Of a stretch of 64,000 nucleotides of DNA, positions 27,052-35,463 are shown piece after piece. Origin of the DNA: UBA10365 sp041441915 (lineage in GTDB: Bacteria > Pseudomonadota > Alphaproteobacteria > Rhodobacterales > Rhodobacteraceae). The translations under genes were made by a program, and so were the position numbers. The notes beneath the pieces were generated by a model. That model did not search any database and was not told the DNA's origin. It saw only the letters and a list, made by a program, of their open reading frames with translations. Within the stretch, counting starts at the first letter, position 1. Each line of letters opens with the position of its first letter. The stretch covers positions 103,660 to 167,659 of the forward strand of contig JASDRS010000017.1 in the NCBI GenBank assembly GCA_041441915.1, read 5' to 3'.

Positions 27052-27974
27052 AATGTGGCTAAAATTGCGCGGGCTTGGTCGCAGTCATTTGCCATTTGTG
27101 CAAGTAGTGGCGCTAAGCCGTCAAACACCATTTCTGGACGTAGATAGTCGATAAAGGCTACCGAAAGCTCAGAATCGTATAGATTTTCTGAAAAATCGAA
27201 CAAAAAACTTTCCAAATTAGGTTGATTTTTGCCAAACATTGGGCGTACGCCCAGACTGGCGACACCTTTATAGGCACCTTTATGGGGCCCAGTCAGCACA
27301 TCAATTAAAACCGCATAAATCCCAAGCTTGGGCAGATGCAAACCATTTACCGACATATTCGCCGTAGGATAACCAAATTCGCCCCCTCTTTTTGCGCCAT
27401 GCAGCACCGGTCCATCAATGCGATGCCAGTGACCCAGCATCACGCCTGCACGGGCCGGGTCGCCATCTTGCAGTGCCTGGCGAATCGCTGTTGAGGAAAT
27501 TTCTGCCCCACCGCTTTGCACAAGGGGAGCGATGGTCACACCAAAGCCAAATTCTTGGCCCAATTGCACCAGATCTCTGGCCCGCCCGGCCCGCCCTTTG
27601 CCAAAGCAAAAGTCTGCCCCGACCACTACATGGTTTACCCCTGCAGCATGATGCAGAATATCGTGGGCAAATGCACGGGGATCCAATGCGGCAAGGGACA
27701 TATCAAAAGTCAGCTCATAAAGCTTTTCGACACCTAGTTTTTCTAGTTGGTGCGCTCTTGCTGTGGTATTCATAAGTCGGAATGGCACCGCATCTTTTGG
27801 GCTAAAAAAAGCACGCGGGTGTGGTTCAAATGTCATGACGCCTAGGGGCCCATAGTTTCGTGCGAGATCAAGCACGCACTGGTGACCCAAATGCACGCCG
27901 TCAAAGTTGCCTAAGGCGCAAGAAGCCCCTTTGTCCTGTGGAGAAAGACCCTGTAACTGGTGGTAAATTTGCAT
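27048..27974 (-). CDS. ribF: Bifunctional riboflavin kinase / FAD synthetase
   Basis: Turns riboflavin into FMN and then FAD. The protein has 308 residues from ATG 27974. The N-terminal FAD synthetase domain shows ALGNFDGVHLGHQCVL, with the GNFDGVHLGH nucleotidyltransferase motif, and VVVGADFCFGKGRAGRARDL. The C-terminal flavokinase domain shows HGAKRGGEFGYPTANM and YKGVASLGVRPMFG, with LESFLFDF near the end. A TTG in the same frame at 27983 is less likely. It overlaps the YcgN gene by 4 bp. Confidence 0.95.
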   Translation of the reverse strand: MQIYHQLQGLSPQDKGASCALGNFDGVHLGHQCVLDLARNYGPLGVMTFEPHPRAFFSPKDAVPFRLMNTTARAHQLEKLGVEKLYELTFDMSLAALDPRAFAHDILHHAAGVNHVVVGADFCFGKGRAGRARDLVQLGQEFGFGVTIAPLVQSGGAEISSTAIRQALQDGDPARAGVMLGHWHRIDGPVLHGAKRGGEFGYPTANMSVNGLHLPKLGIYAVLIDVLTGPHKGAYKGVASLGVRPMFGKNQPNLESFLFDFSENLYDSELSVAFIDYLRPEMVFDGLAPLLAQMANDCDQARAILATL

Positions 27975-28080
27975 ACTTCCCAAATGGCCAAAGGCCCTTA
28001 TAATGACATTATCAAGCTTACGCCTCTTAAATATGGTATCGCTCAGAGCGGCTCTGTTTTCAAGTGCCCTAAGCTGGCGG

Positions 28081-28974
28081 TTAGCGCAAATATCCTATAG
28101 CGAAAGTCGCGCGACGCATATGTGCGGTCAACCACGGGTTCAAAAGGGTTGCGTTGGGGTTTTGTGGGTCGGGGCCAAAATTGCCGTTGGCGATGCCCGA
28201 GGTGATGAACACACTGTCAATCGCTTGTGACATTGCACCAAGAATATCGGTATCAATCCCGTCACCAATAGCCAACAGGCGTGGCTCTTTCAGGTCGGGA
28301 CGTAAGGCCGCCAAACGTCGAAGCGCTAAGTCGTAGACTGGTGCGTGGGGCTTGCCGTAATATAGCGCCCGTCCGCCCATTTCAGAGTAAAGTTGCGCCA
28401 ACGCTCCCGCGCAGAAAATTCGCTGTTCGCCCCGATCAACAATTATATCAGGATTGGCACAGAGCATTGGCAAATCGCGCGCGATGGCCTTCCCAAATTG
28501 TTCGCGGTAATCTTCTGGCGCGTCAGCAGTATCATCAAATAGGCCTGTGCAAACAATTCCTTGGGCCCGCTCAAAGCTCACACTTTCGATGATAAAATTG
28601 TGTGGTATCAATGGGGTCGGATCGACACTGATCGGATTGAAAAACTCTACATCATGGCTGGGGCCTAGATGGTAGACTTTTTGGCCAACTGCTCCTGAGT
28701 AAAGCCCATATTGGGCTGCGTCGCCTGAACTGGCGATCAGGTCGTAGCTGTCATTCGGAACATGCATGTCGGCTAGCTGCGCCCTTACGCTGGCACTTGG
28801 GCGCGGCGAGTTGGTAACCAAAACCACTACGCCACCTGCGGCGCGGTAGTCTTGCAAAGTGCGCACTGCTGCAGGAAAGGGGGTGCTGCCATTGTGCAAG
28901 CAGCCCCACAGATCGCAAAAAAGTACATCATAGGAGGCGGATACTTCAGACAGATTCTGGATGATTTTAGTCAT
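28081..28974 (-). CDS. TIGR01459 family HAD hydrolase
   Basis: HAD-superfamily phosphatase, subclass IIA, 297 residues. Motif I is DVLFCDLWGCLHNG, where the nucleophile Asp is followed by LWG instead of DGT, as is typical for TIGR01459. Motif II is VVVLVTNSPRPS, motif III region KPHAPVYDLAL, and motif IV AIGDGIDTDILGA. The family is conserved in alphaproteobacteria beside ribF or similar genes; its substrate is unknown. It lies 8 bp after ppaC and 106 bp before ribF in the same orientation. Confidence 0.87.
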   Translation of the reverse strand: MTKIIQNLSEVSASYDVLFCDLWGCLHNGSTPFPAAVRTLQDYRAAGGVVVLVTNSPRPSASVRAQLADMHVPNDSYDLIASSGDAAQYGLYSGAVGQKVYHLGPSHDVEFFNPISVDPTPLIPHNFIIESVSFERAQGIVCTGLFDDTADAPEDYREQFGKAIARDLPMLCANPDIIVDRGEQRIFCAGALAQLYSEMGGRALYYGKPHAPVYDLALRRLAALRPDLKEPRLLAIGDGIDTDILGAMSQAIDSVFITSGIANGNFGPDPQNPNATLLNPWLTAHMRRATFAIGYLR

Positions 28975-28982
28975 TTACAGCC

Positions 28983-29900
28983 CTAAAGTGTCAAAACGGG
29001 AATAATTTGCTTTTTGCGTGACAAGATACCTGGCAAAATAACAGTGTCACCTGTGATCACGACCCCAAAGGACGCCTCAGCAAGCGTTTTTACAAAATTA
29101 TTGGGCACCAAAAGGGTAGCCTCTTCGCGTAAAATATCAACCACAAACAGTAAAACTTGTTCTGCCCCGTCTTCAGTCGCAACTTGCGGCATGGCGGCCA
29201 TCAAGGTGGCTTTGCGGTCAAGCACGACTTTGGGCGATGTGGTTTCTATAACTGACACGCGCAACTGCTTGCCAGCGACTTCATATGCTTTGGAATCCAT
29301 CCTCAGCAAGGCTGCATCGCCAAACGCAGAAATATCAGATTTGGCGGCAAACATTTCCTCGGCCAACTTAACCATATCCACGCCTAACTCTACCGCCAAA
29401 GCTTCGGCTACAGTGCGGTCGTGGTGGGTCGTGGTGGGTGAGCGAAACAACAGCGTGTCAGACAAAATACAAGAGAGCATCAGTCCCTTGATTGCGTGGG
29501 GGGCACGCGCCAAATCTGGGCCAATAAGATCATGCATGATCGTGGCGGTGCACGCCAAGGGACGCAAAACCATGTCTATTGGGGTTTTGGATTTAAGCCC
29601 ACCTGTCAGCAAGTGATGGTCGATAATCGCTAAAATATTTGAATCATTAATAGAAGCGGGTAGCTCTGCGGGGTTATTTGTGTCGACAATTACCACGTTA
29701 TCGTCTGGCATAACGGCCAATATAATTGCAGGAGTTTCAAAGCCCCAATGTCGGACAACAAACGCAGCTTCAGTGTTAGGTTGGCCTAATAAAAGTGCTG
29801 TAGCTGGAGTCTTTTTGATTTCGTTCAGATACCAAGCCCAAATGATGGGGGACCCTGCGCTGTCTGTATCTGGGGCTTTGTGTCCGAAAATTTTAATCAT
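28983..29900 (-). CDS. ppaC: Manganese-dependent inorganic pyrophosphatase (family II)
   Basis: Hydrolyses pyrophosphate to phosphate in the cytoplasm. The protein has 305 residues from ATG 29900. It belongs to the DHH superfamily: IFGHKAPDTDSAGSPI at the start with metal-binding His and Asp, VDTNNPAELP, the DHH motif in IIDHHLLTGG, and SPTTTHHDRTVAEAL, then a DHHA2 C-terminal domain ending near ILSRKKQIIPVL. The in-frame extension to 29939 is not family-like. It diverges from groES. Known in Rhodobacterales, where it replaces the Mg-dependent family I enzyme. Confidence 0.92.
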   Translation of the reverse strand: MIKIFGHKAPDTDSAGSPIIWAWYLNEIKKTPATALLLGQPNTEAAFVVRHWGFETPAIILAVMPDDNVVIVDTNNPAELPASINDSNILAIIDHHLLTGGLKSKTPIDMVLRPLACTATIMHDLIGPDLARAPHAIKGLMLSCILSDTLLFRSPTTTHHDRTVAEALAVELGVDMVKLAEEMFAAKSDISAFGDAALLRMDSKAYEVAGKQLRVSVIETTSPKVVLDRKATLMAAMPQVATEDGAEQVLLFVVDILREEATLLVPNNFVKTLAEASFGVVITGDTVILPGILSRKKQIIPVLTL

Positions 29901-30010
29901 GATTTGTCCGTAAATGAGTGTCGGCGCGTTATAGGACATGGTTTGGTCAATGTCACGCTAGAGCGGCGCTTCAAACCGCTTGGGGTCCACAAAAAAATCG
30001 TGGACGCTGG

Positions 30011-30039
30011 TTGACACTGGCGGAATGTATCACTAGATA
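30011..30039 (+). promoter_or_regulatory. groESL promoter
   Basis: TTGACA (30011-30016) and TAGATA (30034-30039) with 17 bases between them form a good housekeeping promoter. Transcription should begin about 30046-30048, at the left edge of the CIRCE element. Confidence 0.65.
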
Positions 30040-30046
30040 AACTTTG

Positions 30047-30073
30047 TTAGCACTTAAATGTGAAGAGTGCTAA
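30047..30073 (+). promoter_or_regulatory. CIRCE operator (HrcA binding site) upstream of groES
   Basis: TTAGCACTT, nine bases, GAGTGCTAA. The consensus is TTAGCACTC-N9-GAGTGCTAA, so only one position of the left arm differs. HrcA repressor bound here would block the groESL promoter just upstream, and the dyad can also form at the 5' end of the mRNA. hrcA itself is not in the window. Confidence 0.9.
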
Positions 30074-30108
30074 TTGAAATTAACCTGAAACCTAAGGAGC
30101 GTTTTCAG

Positions 30109-30396
30109 ATGGCATTTACACCGCTGCAAGATCGAGTATTGGTCCGCCGCATTGAAGGCGAAGAAAAGACCAAGGGCGGTCTTATCATCCCTGATACTGC
30201 AAAAGAGAAACCTGCTGAAGGCGAAGTCGTCGCCTGTGGCGCTGGCGCACGCAAAGATTCGGGCGAATTAATCCCGATGGGCGTAAAAGCTGGCGACCGC
30301 GTGCTGTTTGGCAAATGGTCAGGAACAGAAGTCACGCTTGAAAGCAAAGAGCTTCTTATAATGAAAGAAAGCGACATTTTGGGAATTATTTCCTAA
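30109..30396 (+). CDS. groES: Co-chaperonin GroES
   Basis: Heptameric lid of the GroEL chamber. The protein has 95 residues from ATG 30109 with a strong AAGGAG ten bases upstream. Signatures are FTPLQDRVLVRRIEGEEKT, the mobile-loop KGGLIIPDTAKEKPAEGEV and LFGKWSGTEV. It is transcribed with groEL under a CIRCE operator. The in-frame extension to 30067 overlaps the operator region and is discarded. Confidence 0.98.
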   Translation: MAFTPLQDRVLVRRIEGEEKTKGGLIIPDTAKEKPAEGEVVACGAGARKDSGELIPMGVKAGDRVLFGKWSGTEVTLESKELLIMKESDILGIIS

Positions 30397-30462
30397 GAGC
30401 GTCAGCCCTTTACATAAAAGGGTATTTCTTAAACGTAATTTTAGACAAACTGGAGCAAGCAA

Positions 30463-32118
30463 ATGGCTGCTAAGGAAGTCAAATTTGACACCGATGCCCG
30501 TGACCGTATGTTACGCGGCGTAAACATCCTCGCGGATGCTGTTAAAGTAACTTTGGGCCCAAAAGGCCGCAATGTTGTACTTGAAAAATCATTCGGCGCG
30601 CCACGCATAACAAAAGATGGCGTGACTGTTGCCAAAGAAATCGAACTTTCGGATCGCTTTGAAAATATGGGCGCGCAGATGGTTAAAGAAGTGGCCTCGC
30701 GCACTAATGATGAAGCGGGTGACGGCACCACGACCGCGACTGTTTTGGCTCAAGCCATCATCAAAGATGGGCTGAAAGCCGTGGCCGCTGGCATGAACCC
30801 AATGGACGTGAAGCGCGGTGTTGATCAGGCAACTTCATTAGTTGTTGCAGCGATTAAAGCAGCCTCGCGTCCAGTGTCTGACTCAGCGGAAGTGGCACAA
30901 GTTGGCACAATCTCTTCTAATGGTGAGGTCGAAATAGGCCGTCAAATCTCCGATGCGATGCAAAAAGTTGGCAACGAAGGCGTGATCACTGTAGAAGAAA
31001 ACAAAGGCCTAGAGACAGCAACAGAAGTTGTAGAAGGCATGCAATTTGACCGTGGGTTCCTTTCGCCTTATTTCGTGACTAATCCTGATAAAATGATTGC
31101 AGACTTGGAAGATTGCTACATTTTGCTGCACGAGAAAAAACTCTCGTCCTTACAGCCAATGGTGCCTTTGTTGGAAGCCGTTATCCAAAGCACAAAACCT
31201 TTGATAATCATTTCGGAAGATGTTGAAGGCGAAGCTTTGGCAACTTTAGTTGTCAACAAATTGCGCGGCGGATTAAAAATCGCTGCTGTGAAAGCTCCTG
31301 GTTTTGGTGACCGCCGTAAAGCAATGTTGCAAGACATCGCTGTCTTGACTGGTGGGCAAGTGATTTCTGACGATCTAGGCATGAAATTGGAAAATGTGAC
31401 CATCGATATGTTGGGCACCGCCAAAAAAGTGACCATCACCAAAGACAACACTACCGTGATTGACGGAGGTGGAGACAGCAGTGAAATTGCAGCACGTGTG
31501 ACCCAAATCCGTGCGCAAATTGAAGATACAACCTCTGATTATGACCGCGAAAAACTGCAAGAGCGCGTGGCAAAATTGGCGGGTGGCGTTGCTGTTATCC
31601 GCGTGGGCGGTATGAGTGAAATTGAAGTGAAAGAGCGTAAAGACCGTGTGGATGATGCGCTCAACGCTACTCGTGCTGCTGTTCAAGAAGGTATTGTTGT
31701 TGGAGGTGGTGTAGCTTTGATCCAAGCTGGCAAGGCTTTGGACGGCGTGACAGGTGTGAACCCTGATCAAACTGCTGGCATAGCTATCGTGCGCCGCGCC
31801 TTGGAATCACCACTCCGTCAAATCGCGCAAAATGCTGGCGTTGACGGTTCGGTTGTTGCTGGCAAAGTACGCGAAAGCAACGACAAAAACTTTGGCTTTA
31901 ATGCACAAACCGAAGAATATGGTGACATGTTTAAATTTGGCGTGATCGACCCTGCTAAAGTTGTGCGTACAGCACTCGAAGATGCGGCTTCTGTTGCTTC
32001 TTTGCTGATCACTACTGAAGCCATGATTGCTGACAAGCCAGAGCCCAAATCATCGGGCGGCGGCGGCGGCGGCGGCGGCGACATGGGCGGCATGGGTGGC
32101 ATGGGCGGAATGATGTAA
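30463..32118 (+). CDS. groEL: Chaperonin GroEL
   Basis: Double-ring ATPase chaperonin. The protein has 551 residues. Motifs are KVTLGPKGRNVVLEK, the ATP site DGTTTATVLAQA, and the equatorial signature RAAVQEGIVVGGG. The C-terminus is eight glycines followed by DMGGMGGMGGMM, a longer glycine tract than the usual plain GGM repeats, so the protein is slightly over the usual 540-548 residues. Co-transcribed with groES (66 bp gap) and ends in a clear terminator. Confidence 0.98.
   Translation: MAAKEVKFDTDARDRMLRGVNILADAVKVTLGPKGRNVVLEKSFGAPRITKDGVTVAKEIELSDRFENMGAQMVKEVASRTNDEAGDGTTTATVLAQAIIKDGLKAVAAGMNPMDVKRGVDQATSLVVAAIKAASRPVSDSAEVAQVGTISSNGEVEIGRQISDAMQKVGNEGVITVEENKGLETATEVVEGMQFDRGFLSPYFVTNPDKMIADLEDCYILLHEKKLSSLQPMVPLLEAVIQSTKPLIIISEDVEGEALATLVVNKLRGGLKIAAVKAPGFGDRRKAMLQDIAVLTGGQVISDDLGMKLENVTIDMLGTAKKVTITKDNTTVIDGGGDSSEIAARVTQIRAQIEDTTSDYDREKLQERVAKLAGGVAVIRVGGMSEIEVKERKDRVDDALNATRAAVQEGIVVGGGVALIQAGKALDGVTGVNPDQTAGIAIVRRALESPLRQIAQNAGVDGSVVAGKVRESNDKNFGFNAQTEEYGDMFKFGVIDPAKVVRTALEDAASVASLLITTEAMIADKPEPKSSGGGGGGGGDMGGMGGMGGMM
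32056..32079 (+). repeat. GGC trinucleotide repeat (eight units) in groEL
   Basis: Eight consecutive GGC codons encode the poly-glycine segment of the GroEL tail. All eight glycines use the same codon, which makes the tract prone to length change by slippage. A gain or loss of units would stay in frame. Confidence 0.9.
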
Positions 32119-32141
32119 TCATCCGACCAATGCTTAGTCTT

Positions 32142-32172
32142 AAAGGCGCAGCTTTTGTTGCGCCTTTTTTTT
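32142..32172 (+). terminator. Rho-independent terminator of groESL
   Basis: AAAGGCGCA and TGCGCCTTT pair around a short TT-rich loop and are followed by a run of T. It begins 24 bases after the groEL stop. Confidence 0.88.
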
Positions 32173-32506
32173 AGAAAGCTACGTTACGTAACCTGTATTT
32201 TTTGTATCTTTCTAGGGTGACTTCTAGTTATTTTTTGGTTGCCACGGAGTATGTGATGAATGAGATATTTTCAATATCTTAAGTGTTAAGGGTGAAAGTC
32301 TGTAAGGCAAACTGTCTATGCCTGCGCCATAGTAAACCAGGCCTTGATTTGCCAGTTGAAGGCATCGAAAACTATCGTGCAATAGTTCCGCTTCGTGCTT
32401 TCATTGACTTATTTCCCAGATTTTAAAAACATATAACCTTGCGTGTGTAGCTGCAGGCCATGCGCGATGTAAAAATTATTGGAATTTTTCAGCACTCGCA
32501 AACACA
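32173..32506. other. Gene-free stretch between groEL and a Nudix gene
   Basis: No gene is supported in these 330 bases. A perfect short dyad, AGATATT-TTC-AATATCT, lies at 32263-32279. Nothing else with a tRNA or repeat shape was seen; codon-like structure is missing in all frames. Confidence 0.45.
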
Positions 32507-32953
32507 TCATAAAATAACGTTTTCTAAAGCATCATAGATGCAGGCTTGGCCCCAAGCCGCCTTAGCGAGAGTAGAAGGTTTATAGCGGGTTGTGGCCAGT
32601 TCTGAGCGGCTGAAAAAGCGTCTCCGGGTAACAATATGGCCTGGGTCTTGCCAATTTGGGTCAATACGGCCCGCAACGATGCTGCAGTGAAAAAACACTT
32701 CAATTTGGTGAAACCCACTTATAGGGTCGTGAAATTCATTGATCAGGGCTGGCGTGCCAACGTCGATTGTAAGACCTGTTTCCTCGAACAGTTCGCGTAT
32801 CAGATTTTCGGGCAACGACTGGCCCGGAACTACGCCACCCCCGGGAGCGCACCAAAGGTTAGATTTTTTTCCCGGATAGGCATTCACTAAAAGCACGCGG
32901 TCTTCGTTCAAAATAAGTGCGCGTACAGCACAGCGGGGCGTTTTATATTTCAT
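32507..32953 (-). CDS. Nudix hydrolase with Gln variant Nudix box
   Basis: Protein of 148 residues that hydrolyses a nucleoside-diphosphate-linked compound of unknown identity. The Nudix box is GGVVPGQSLPENLIRELFEE followed by TGL. The catalytic REUXEEXGU part is intact (RELFEETGL), but the first Glu of the consensus GX5E is a Gln. The N-terminal strand (TPRCAVRALILNEDRVLLV) fits the fold. Only a few substitutions of the first Glu are common, so activity probably remains. It stands alone, oriented towards groEL and about 55 bp after phoR. Confidence 0.85.
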   Translation of the reverse strand: MKYKTPRCAVRALILNEDRVLLVNAYPGKKSNLWCAPGGGVVPGQSLPENLIRELFEETGLTIDVGTPALINEFHDPISGFHQIEVFFHCSIVAGRIDPNWQDPGHIVTRRRFFSRSELATTRYKPSTLAKAAWGQACIYDALENVIL

Positions 32954-33010
32954 CGAATGAGTTTTAAAGGGCAGGCTATTATTGTCTACCCCTTACCCTA
33001 AACCTAGGCC

Positions 33011-34051
33011 TCATTCTTTTGGCAGGATTGCACTAAAACAACTGCCTTTGCTTAAGGTACTATCAATTAGCAGTCGGCCGCGGTGGCGGTAGATAATATG
33101 CTTAACAATGGCCAGCCCGAGACCTGTGCCCCCCTTTTCGCGTGAGCGGTGGTCATCAATACGGAAAAACCGCTCGGTTAATCGTGGCAGATATATTGGA
33201 TCTATCCCCGCCCCGTCATCCTGCACATCCATGCGATAAACTGGCCCGCGCAACTGTGAATCTCGGTCAATGGCTGTGATGTTGACATGAACGGACCCGC
33301 CCTCTTTCCCATATTTAATTGCATTTTCGATCAGATTTGTGAAAATTTGACTTAATTGATCTGGATCGGCGGGGAGCAAAACCGGTGCCGGTAGGCCAAT
33401 CATTTCAACCGTGATTTTCATTTTTCTGGAAAGCGGATTGAGTGCGCGAATTACACTCATGATCACGGCGTGCGCATCAACTAATTCGGTTGGGCGCACG
33501 CGTTCCGTGGCCTCGACCCGACTTAAGAACAAAAGATCCTGAACCAAACGGTTCATCCGCTCAGCTTCATGCTGCATGATTCCCAAAAAACGATCACGAA
33601 TTTTTTCATCCTGACAGGCTGGCCCACGCAGTGTTTCTATGAAACCCATTAAGGCAGTTAGGGGTGAGCGCAGTTCATGGCTTAGATTTGCAACGAAATC
33701 ACGACGCATCTGGCTGATTTTTTCGTTTTCGGTGACGTCTTTAAACGACACCACGGCCCCCAACAAAGTTTGATCTTCAAGCGGCGACAGACTAACCGAA
33801 AAGGTTGTATCGCCGGAATGGTTTGACAAAATATAGCTACATTCTTGTGACTCCCCCGTTTCAAAAAGCGCGCTCATCGCTTGGGCGAATTGCGGCTGTC
33901 GAAAAGTTAGAACAAAATGCCGCCCCAAGTTTTCTTCGCCAAACAACCCCCTAGCTAGCTCATTCATCGCAGCAACGCGTAAGGTTCGCTCAATCAAGAC
34001 CACCGGAATTGGAATGCCGGTAATGATGGAAAGTGAAAGGGGTGATTCCAT
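33011..34051 (-). CDS. phoR: PhoR-type sensor histidine kinase, no membrane helix
   Basis: Sensor kinase of the phosphate two-component system, 346 residues. Order: PAS domain (about 10-110; PVVLIERTLRVAAMNELARGLFG), dimerisation and phosphoacceptor domain with FVANLSHELRSPLTALMGFIETL (His in SHELRSPL), and the ATPase domain with the N box IFTNLIENAIKYGKEGG, G1 MDVQDDGAGIDP and G2 GGTGLGLAIVKHI. No transmembrane segment is visible, in contrast to E. coli PhoR, so it is probably cytoplasmic or attached via partners such as PhoU and Pst. It is divergent from pstS; phoB ends that operon. Gene symbol is by context. Confidence 0.9.
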   Translation of the reverse strand: MESPLSLSIITGIPIPVVLIERTLRVAAMNELARGLFGEENLGRHFVLTFRQPQFAQAMSALFETGESQECSYILSNHSGDTTFSVSLSPLEDQTLLGAVVSFKDVTENEKISQMRRDFVANLSHELRSPLTALMGFIETLRGPACQDEKIRDRFLGIMQHEAERMNRLVQDLLFLSRVEATERVRPTELVDAHAVIMSVIRALNPLSRKMKITVEMIGLPAPVLLPADPDQLSQIFTNLIENAIKYGKEGGSVHVNITAIDRDSQLRGPVYRMDVQDDGAGIDPIYLPRLTERFFRIDDHRSREKGGTGLGLAIVKHIIYRHRGRLLIDSTLSKGSCFSAILPKE

Positions 34052-34276
34052 GCGGCTTTGACCTTATCCAAATCCAAGCCCTTTGGCGTGGTATGTCTGC
34101 AAGATGCCCGTCGATTATAACAAAGCTACTAAATCATGTCATACCAAACATCAGATTTGCCCTATTTTTTGCGCATGGGATGAAGTATTTCCGTCAGAAA
34201 AGCTATAAGGTATCTACTTTAGATGCATAATATCAGTTGGTTGTATAAAAATTCTACTCAGAATTGAAAATCAGAA

Positions 34277-34294
34277 TTGTCACCAATCTGTTAC
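34277..34294 (+). promoter_or_regulatory. Pho box (PhoB binding site) upstream of pstS
   Basis: TTGTCAC, four bases, CTGTTAC. The consensus is two direct repeats CTGTCAT separated by four bases. Each half departs at two positions. It is followed 8 bases later by TATATT (34303-34308), the usual arrangement of PhoB-activated promoters in which the box replaces the -35. Confidence 0.75.
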
Positions 34295-34302
34295 AAAAAT
34301 TA

Positions 34303-34308
34303 TATATT
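34303..34308 (+). promoter_or_regulatory. Probable -10 box of the pst operon
   Basis: TATATT within a TATATATTTT tract, 8 bases after the Pho box and about 60 bases before the pstS ATG. Spacing from the box is as expected for a PhoB-dependent promoter. An overlapping TATATA at 34301 is an alternative. Confidence 0.5.
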
Positions 34309-34368
34309 TTGTTAATAAATTTTGATTAGGAGTGAGTGGGTCAGATCAACAAATTTTTAGGAGACGTT

Positions 34369-35409
34369 ATGACATTCGTAAAACTCAGTATATCCGCTTT
34401 GGCATTTGCATCGCTTTCTGCGTTGGCTGCTCTTGCGCGTGACAATGTACATTCAGCCGGTTCATCCACTGTGAAACCTTATGCTGAAATTGTAGCAGAA
34501 GCATTTGGCGAAAATTTCGATTTCCCAACGCCAGTGGTTGAGGGTGGTGGTTCCGGCGGTGGACGTAAAAAATTGTGCCAAGGCGTTGGCGAAAACACCA
34601 TCGACATTGCGAACTCATCTTCGCGCATTAAGCAATCTGACGTTGATGCTTGCGCTGCAAGTGGCGTAAATGAAATCATGGAAGTGCGCATTGGGTATGA
34701 CGGCATCGTATTTGCCTCAGATATAAATGGTGCAAGCTTTGCTTTCACGCCTTCTGACTGGTTTAATGCGTTGTCAGCTGAGGTTGTCAATGAAGGCAAA
34801 ATTGTCACCAATTTAAACAAAACTTGGGCTGACGTGAACCCGTCATTAGCCGCCCAAAATATAACTGCATATATTCCAGGTACCAAGCACGGCACACGCG
34901 AAGTTTTTGACGTAAAAGTTCTTGTAGCTGGTTGTAAAAATACTGGCGCTTACGATATCTACAAAGCAGCAAATGGTGACGACAAGAAAAAAGCCGAAAA
35001 AGCTTGCATGAATGTCCGCACAGATGGTGCTTCGGTTGATATCGACGGTGATTATACAGAAACATTGTCACGCATTGGAGCTAACAAAAATGCAATCGGC
35101 GTTTTTGGTCTGTCGTTCTACCAAAACAACACCGACAAATTGCGCGTCGCGACAATGTCTGATGTTGTACCTTCGACAGAAACAATCGCCTCTGGCATTT
35201 ATCCTGTATCGCGCCCGCTCTACTTCTATGTAAAAAATGCGCATTTGGGTGTGATACCTGGTTTACAAGAATATATCGACTTCTTCGTGTCAGATGATAT
35301 GGCAGGCCCCGATGGTCTTTTGGCTGAGTACGGCTTGATATCTGATCCAGAGTTGGCTGCAAGCCAAGCGATGGTTGCTGCTGGCACACCAATGGCTCCC
35401 TTGAACTAA
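34369..35409 (+). CDS. pstS: Phosphate ABC transporter, periplasmic binding protein
   Basis: Binds phosphate in the periplasm and delivers it to PstCA. The protein has 346 residues from ATG 34369 with TAGGAG just upstream. A signal peptide covers about residues 1-24 (FVKLSISALAFASLSALAAL, cleavage probable after ALA). The mature part begins with AGSSTVKPYAEIVAEAF, the SST loop that contacts phosphate, then VVEGGGSGGGRKKLCQGV, DIANSSSRIKQSD and, in the second lobe, GTKHGTREVFD. This is the marine alphaproteobacterial PstS type. First gene of pstSCAB-phoU-phoB, behind a Pho box. Methionine at 34336 in frame is rejected. Confidence 0.95.
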   Translation: MTFVKLSISALAFASLSALAALARDNVHSAGSSTVKPYAEIVAEAFGENFDFPTPVVEGGGSGGGRKKLCQGVGENTIDIANSSSRIKQSDVDACAASGVNEIMEVRIGYDGIVFASDINGASFAFTPSDWFNALSAEVVNEGKIVTNLNKTWADVNPSLAAQNITAYIPGTKHGTREVFDVKVLVAGCKNTGAYDIYKAANGDDKKKAEKACMNVRTDGASVDIDGDYTETLSRIGANKNAIGVFGLSFYQNNTDKLRVATMSDVVPSTETIASGIYPVSRPLYFYVKNAHLGVIPGLQEYIDFFVSDDMAGPDGLLAEYGLISDPELAASQAMVAAGTPMAPLN

Positions 35410-35463
35410 CTCTAACTTTTTTGGTGACGAAATCCGCCACCCTATTTCTAAATGGAAAATATT

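Larger units (their letters stand above)
34052..34368. other. Divergent phoR/pstS intergenic region
   Basis: AT-rich region of 317 bases without a supported gene. It holds the Pho box and probable pstS promoter at its right end (listed separately). No clear promoter for phoR was found on the minus strand, and no second Pho box with both halves was seen, although ATGTCAT at 34135-34141 resembles one half. Confidence 0.45.

Noticed and set aside
29421..29445. Tandem GTCGTGGTGG repeat
   Set aside because: It lies within ppaC and encodes the expected SPTTTHHDR segment without extra residues, so it is a chance repeat in coding DNA.
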